A DNA stretch of 64,000 nucleotides, from NCBI RefSeq assembly GCF_036116635.1, contig NZ_CP107995.1, positions 4,960,001 through 5,024,000 on the forward strand. The letters are read 5' to 3'. The notes under the pieces were generated by a model. That model was given only the letters and a program-made list of their open reading frames with translations, did not search any database and was not told the DNA's origin. Positions 61,130 to 64,000 of the stretch are shown here, piece after piece (the stretch's first letter is position 1; every line of letters starts with the position of its first letter). Made by a program: the position numbers and the translations under genes. Source of the DNA: Amycolatopsis sp. NBC_00345. GTDB taxonomy: Bacteria > Actinomycetota > Actinomycetes > Mycobacteriales > Pseudonocardiaceae.

Positions 61130-62474
61130 GTTCGACTCTCCTGTCGCGTTCTTCGGGCTGGGGCACCCTGGTGCGGCGGCGCGCACCGGACTCGGTCACC
61201 GCTTCGGCGTCGGCCGGGTGCACGACCACCGAGGTGATCCGCATCCGGCCGCGCCGGTCCTTGCCGCCTTCGGCGAACAGCCGGAGGCCGGCGACCTCGG
61301 CTTCGGCCCCCGGCAGCGGGACCCGGCCCAGCCGCTCCGCGAGCAGGCCGCCCACGGTCTCCACGTCGTGATCTTCCTCGAGGTCGATCCCGAACAGCTC
61401 ACCGAGGTCGTCGATGCCGAGGCGGGACGATACGCGCACGGCGCCGCCCTCCAGCTCCTCGACCTCGGGGCGCTCGTCGGTGTCGGACTCGTCGGTGATC
61501 TCGCCGACGATCTCCTCGAGGATGTCCTCGATGCTCAGCAGGCCCGCGGTGCCGCCGTACTCGTCGACCGCGATCGCCATGTGGTTGTGCGTGCGCTGCA
61601 TCTCCTTGAGCAGCTCGTCGAGCCGCTTGGAGTCGGGCACGAAGCTCGCCGGGTTCATCACGGCGTCGACGACGGTGCTGGGCCCGTCCGGGTCCATGAA
61701 GGCCGGCATCAGGTCCTTGATGTTGACCACGCCGACGATGTCGTCCACCGACTCGCCGATCACCGGCACGCGGGTGAACCCGGTGCGCAGCGCGAGCGCG
61801 AGCGCCTGGCGGACGGTCTTGGTGCGCTCGATCCAGACGATCTCGGTGCGCGGCACCATCACCTCGCGCGCGACCGTGTCGCCCAGCTCGAACACCGAGT
61901 GGATCATCTCGCGCTCGGAGTCCTCGACGACGCCGCGCTCCTGCGCCATGTCGACCAGCTCACGCAGCTCGACCTCGGAGCTGAACGGGCCTTCGCGGAA
62001 GCCCTGGCCCGGGGTGATGGCGTTACCGATCACGATCAGCAGCCGGGACAGCGGCCCGAGCACCGAGCCGAGGACCCGCACCAGCCCGGCGACGGTCGTG
62101 CCGACGCGGTACGGGTGCTGGCGGCCGATGGTGCGCGGGCCGACGCCGATGAGCACGTAGCTCACCACGACCATCACGACCGCGGACAGCAGCACGGCGA
62201 GCCACAGCTCGCCGAACCAGTGCACGAACGACACGGTGACCAGGACCGTCGCGGTCAGCTCGCAGCTCAGCCGCAGCAGGAGCAGCAGGTTGATGTGGCG
62301 GCGGCGCTCGGCGACCACGGCGGCGAGCTGGCGCGCGCCGGCCCGCCCGATCCGGACCAGTCCGTCGGTGCGTGCCTGCGACACCGTGCTGATGGCCGCG
62401 TCGGCCGCCGCGAACACCCCGGCCAGCAGCACGAGCGCGATCGCGACGACCAGCTGTGCCGTGGGACTGCCCAT
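61122..62474 (-). CDS. hemolysin-family CNNM/CorC protein with CBS pair
   Basis: 450 residues. The N-terminal DUF21/CNNM membrane domain (about 1-190) has four hydrophobic segments. The CBS pair (about 200-330) includes REVMVPRTEIVWIERTKTV and MNPASFVPDSKRLDELLKEM with HNHMAIAVDEYGGTAGLLSI. A C-terminal CorC/HlyC domain (about 345-430) ends the protein. The family is linked to magnesium/cobalt efflux or homeostasis; the old haemolysin name is historical. Situated between ybeY and the deaminase-like gene, co-transcribed. Confidence 0.93.
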   Translation of the reverse strand: MGSPTAQLVVAIALVLLAGVFAAADAAISTVSQARTDGLVRIGRAGARQLAAVVAERRRHINLLLLLRLSCELTATVLVTVSFVHWFGELWLAVLLSAVVMVVVSYVLIGVGPRTIGRQHPYRVGTTVAGLVRVLGSVLGPLSRLLIVIGNAITPGQGFREGPFSSEVELRELVDMAQERGVVEDSEREMIHSVFELGDTVAREVMVPRTEIVWIERTKTVRQALALALRTGFTRVPVIGESVDDIVGVVNIKDLMPAFMDPDGPSTVVDAVMNPASFVPDSKRLDELLKEMQRTHNHMAIAVDEYGGTAGLLSIEDILEEIVGEITDESDTDERPEVEELEGGAVRVSSRLGIDDLGELFGIDLEEDHDVETVGGLLAERLGRVPLPGAEAEVAGLRLFAEGGKDRRGRMRITSVVVHPADAEAVTESGARRRTRVPQPEERDRRVEHA

Positions 62475-62484
62475 GACCGGCTGC

Positions 62485-63036
62485 CTAGGACGTTTCCCCG
62501 GCCGCAGGCGTGTCGAGGCCCGCGATGCCGAGCACGCGGTCGTCCGCGTTGCGCTGCGCGTTCTCCCGGTCCAGCTCGGCGACGGCCGCCTGGAACTCGG
62601 TGAGGATCCGCTTCTGCAGGCCGAACATCTCGCGTTCCTCGGCGGGCTCGGCGTGGTCGTAGCCGAGCAGGTGGAGCACGCCGTGGACGGTGAGCAGGTG
62701 CAGTTCGTCGATCAGCCCGTGGCCGGCCGTCTTGGCCTGGTCCTTCGCGAACGCCGGGCACAGCACGATGTCGCCGAGCAGGGCCGGCGAGGCGTCGGGC
62801 GCGTCGGGGCGGCGGGAGGAGTCCAGCTCGTCCATCGGGAAGGCCATCACGTCGGTGGGACCGGGCAGGTCCATCCACCGCTCGTGCAGGTCCTCCATCA
62901 CCTCGAGCGTGACGAGCAGGATGGACAGCTCGGCGAGCGGGCTGACCTCCATCTTGTCGAGCGCGAAGCGGGCGGCCGAGACGATCGACCCCTCGTCGAC
63001 GTCGACCCCGGACTCGTTGGCGATCTCGATGCTCAT
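62485..63036 (-). CDS. ybeY: endoribonuclease YbeY (rRNA maturation factor)
   Basis: 183 residues from the ATG at 63036, overlapping the phoH stop by four bases. The zinc site is LLTVHGVLHLLGYDH (H-x3-H-x5-H). Conserved upstream parts are SILLVTLEVMEDLHERWMDL, PTDVMAFPMDE and LGDIVLCPAFA. YbeY matures 16S rRNA ends and participates in ribosome quality control. The C-terminal ~35 residues past the usual end are extra. Confidence 0.95.
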   Translation of the reverse strand: MSIEIANESGVDVDEGSIVSAARFALDKMEVSPLAELSILLVTLEVMEDLHERWMDLPGPTDVMAFPMDELDSSRRPDAPDASPALLGDIVLCPAFAKDQAKTAGHGLIDELHLLTVHGVLHLLGYDHAEPAEEREMFGLQKRILTEFQAAVAELDRENAQRNADDRVLGIAGLDTPAAGETS

Positions 63037-64000
63037 CGGCGGTTGCCCTTCCAGCCGCCGGCCTGCTGGTCCTGCGTGTCCTGCACGGCCTGCCACTTCT
63101 CGTAGGCGTCCACGATGTCGCCGACGAGCCGGTGCCGGACGACGTCCTGGCTGGTCAGCTCGCTGAAGTGCAGGTCGTCGACACCCTCGAGGATGTCGCG
63201 GACCACCCGCAGCCCGCTGCGCTGGCCGTTGGGCAGGTCGATCTGGGTGATGTCGCCGGTGACCACGATCTTGGCGCCGAAGCCGAGCCGGGTGAGGAAC
63301 ATCTTCATCTGCTCGGGCGTGGTGTTCTGGGCCTCGTCGAGGATGATGAAGGCGTCGTTCAGCGTGCGGCCGCGCATGTAGGCGAGCGGGGCGATCTCGA
63401 TGGTGCCGGCCTGCATCAGCCGCGGGATCGACTCGGGCTCGACCATGTCGTGCAGCGCGTCGTAGAGCGGGCGCAGGTACGGGTCGATCTTCTCGTTCAG
63501 CGTGCCGGGCAGGTAGCCGAGCCGCTCGCCGGCCTCGACCGCGGGGCGGGTCAGCACGATCCGGCTGACCTGCTTGGCCTGCAGCGCCTGGACGGCCTTC
63601 GCCATGGCGAGGTAGGTCTTGCCGGTGCCGGCCGGGCCGATGCCGAAGACGATGGTGTGCTTGTCGATGGCGTCGACGTAGCGCTTCTGGTTCAGCGTCT
63701 TGGGCCGGATCGTCTTGCCGCGGCGGGAGACGATGTTGAGGCTGAGCACCTCGGCCGGGGACGCGTCGCCGCTGGAGAGCATGCCGACGGTGCGGCGCAC
63801 CGTGTCCGGCCCGACCTGCTGGCCCCCGGTGGCGAGCTGCACCAGCTCGGTGAACACCCGCTCAGCGAACGCGACATCAGCGGGCAGCCCGGTAAGCGTC
63901 ACCTCATTGCCACGGACATGCACGTCCGCCGCAAGCAGCTCCTCGGCAACACGCAGATTCTCGTCACGCGAGCCCAGCAAGCTCAGCGCAGCAGCGTCAG
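63033..64000 (-). CDS. phoH: PhoH-family ATPase (5' end outside window)
   Basis: The frame is open through 64000, reading DAAALSLLGSRDENLRVAEE, so the N-terminus lies beyond the edge. Walker A FGIGPAGTGKTYLAMAKAVQ, Walker B NDAFIILDEAQNTTPEQ, and VTGDITQIDLPNGQRSGLRV with EGVDDLHFSELTSQDVVRHR are intact. The KH-like N-terminal region includes VHVRGNEVTLTGLPADV. PhoH proteins are predicted RNA-linked ATPases and are routinely next to ybeY. First visible gene of the era operon. Confidence 0.94.
   Translation of the reverse strand, partial: DAAALSLLGSRDENLRVAEELLAADVHVRGNEVTLTGLPADVAFAERVFTELVQLATGGQQVGPDTVRRTVGMLSSGDASPAEVLSLNIVSRRGKTIRPKTLNQKRYVDAIDKHTIVFGIGPAGTGKTYLAMAKAVQALQAKQVSRIVLTRPAVEAGERLGYLPGTLNEKIDPYLRPLYDALHDMVEPESIPRLMQAGTIEIAPLAYMRGRTLNDAFIILDEAQNTTPEQMKMFLTRLGFGAKIVVTGDITQIDLPNGQRSGLRVVRDILEGVDDLHFSELTSQDVVRHRLVGDIVDAYEKWQAVQDTQDQQAGGWKGNRR

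Noticed and set aside
59643..62603. 986-codon rightward frame
   Set aside because: Antisense to era, the deaminase-like gene and corC, which are certain. His/Asp/Arg-rich shadow composition.
1..64000. CRISPR array, prophage, rRNA operon or replication origin
   Set aside because: No evenly spaced direct repeats with spacers, phage structural genes, rRNA sequence or DnaA-box cluster was found.

Overview
The window is high-GC DNA with short operons, many 1-, 4- and 8-base gene overlaps, frequent GTG and TTG starts and an SmtB/Zur pair. Together with its gene order, this points to an actinomycete of the Pseudonocardiales; an Amycolatopsis-like organism is my guess, not a proof. The right half carries a conserved actinobacterial backbone: dnaG, dgt, glyS, smtB-zur, a YbjN-like gene, uppS, recO, era, a cytidine-deaminase-like gene, corC, ybeY and phoH. 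This matches the order I know from the Mycobacterium tuberculosis Rv2343c-Rv2368c region. All assignments are from reading the translations; no database was searched.

Left accessory region (1-24.3 kb). It opens with two secreted ALF-repeat, coiled-coil proteins (1-3.85 kb), the first running off the window. Next are an SCO6745-family gene, a PucR-type regulator and a divergent SGNH hydrolase. A deletion-scarred IS256-type transposase remnant follows, then a TetR/SDR pair with a perfect palindrome at the SDR promoter. The main attraction is 9.9-20.4 kb. One strand carries an alpha/beta hydrolase, a protein with a degenerate diadenylate-cyclase (DisA_N-like) domain fused to TPRs, and an NB-ARC-TPR STAND NTPase. 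Divergently placed is a caspase-STAND-TPR gene, frameshifted at a run of nine C, followed closely by a glycosyltransferase, a methyltransferase and an alpha/alpha-toroid protein. This looks like a conflict or signalling island. After it come an LCP cell-wall ligase gene, gene debris (amidohydrolase, xanthine dehydrogenase and alcohol dehydrogenase fragments) and tRNA-Asn with its terminator.

Middle (24.5-38.4 kb). This part holds tam with tandem operator-like palindromes, dnaG, an ECF41-type sigma factor convergent with a carboxymuconolactone-decarboxylase-family gene that has a matching ECF41-like promoter, a polytopic membrane protein, a serpin, dgt, a YdcF-like gene, and an ABC-exporter/two-component operon.

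Toxin island (38.5-47.2 kb). A 1419-residue ALF/coiled-coil/Hint polymorphic toxin precedes its putative immunity gene. Beside it are a small secreted protein, a secreted S1-peptidase-like protein that has lost its catalytic His and Ser and is fused to a tachylectin-like propeller, and a GT-C-like membrane protein. An AT-rich promoter region sits inside.

Right end (47.2-64 kb). glyS, a surface-protein/class F sortase operon, SmtB-Zur, a TIGR03943/DUF318 permease pair, uppS and recO are followed by a cluster of CD225/dispanin, RDD and DUF2752 membrane proteins. The era-corC-ybeY-phoH operon closes the window, with phoH truncated by the edge.
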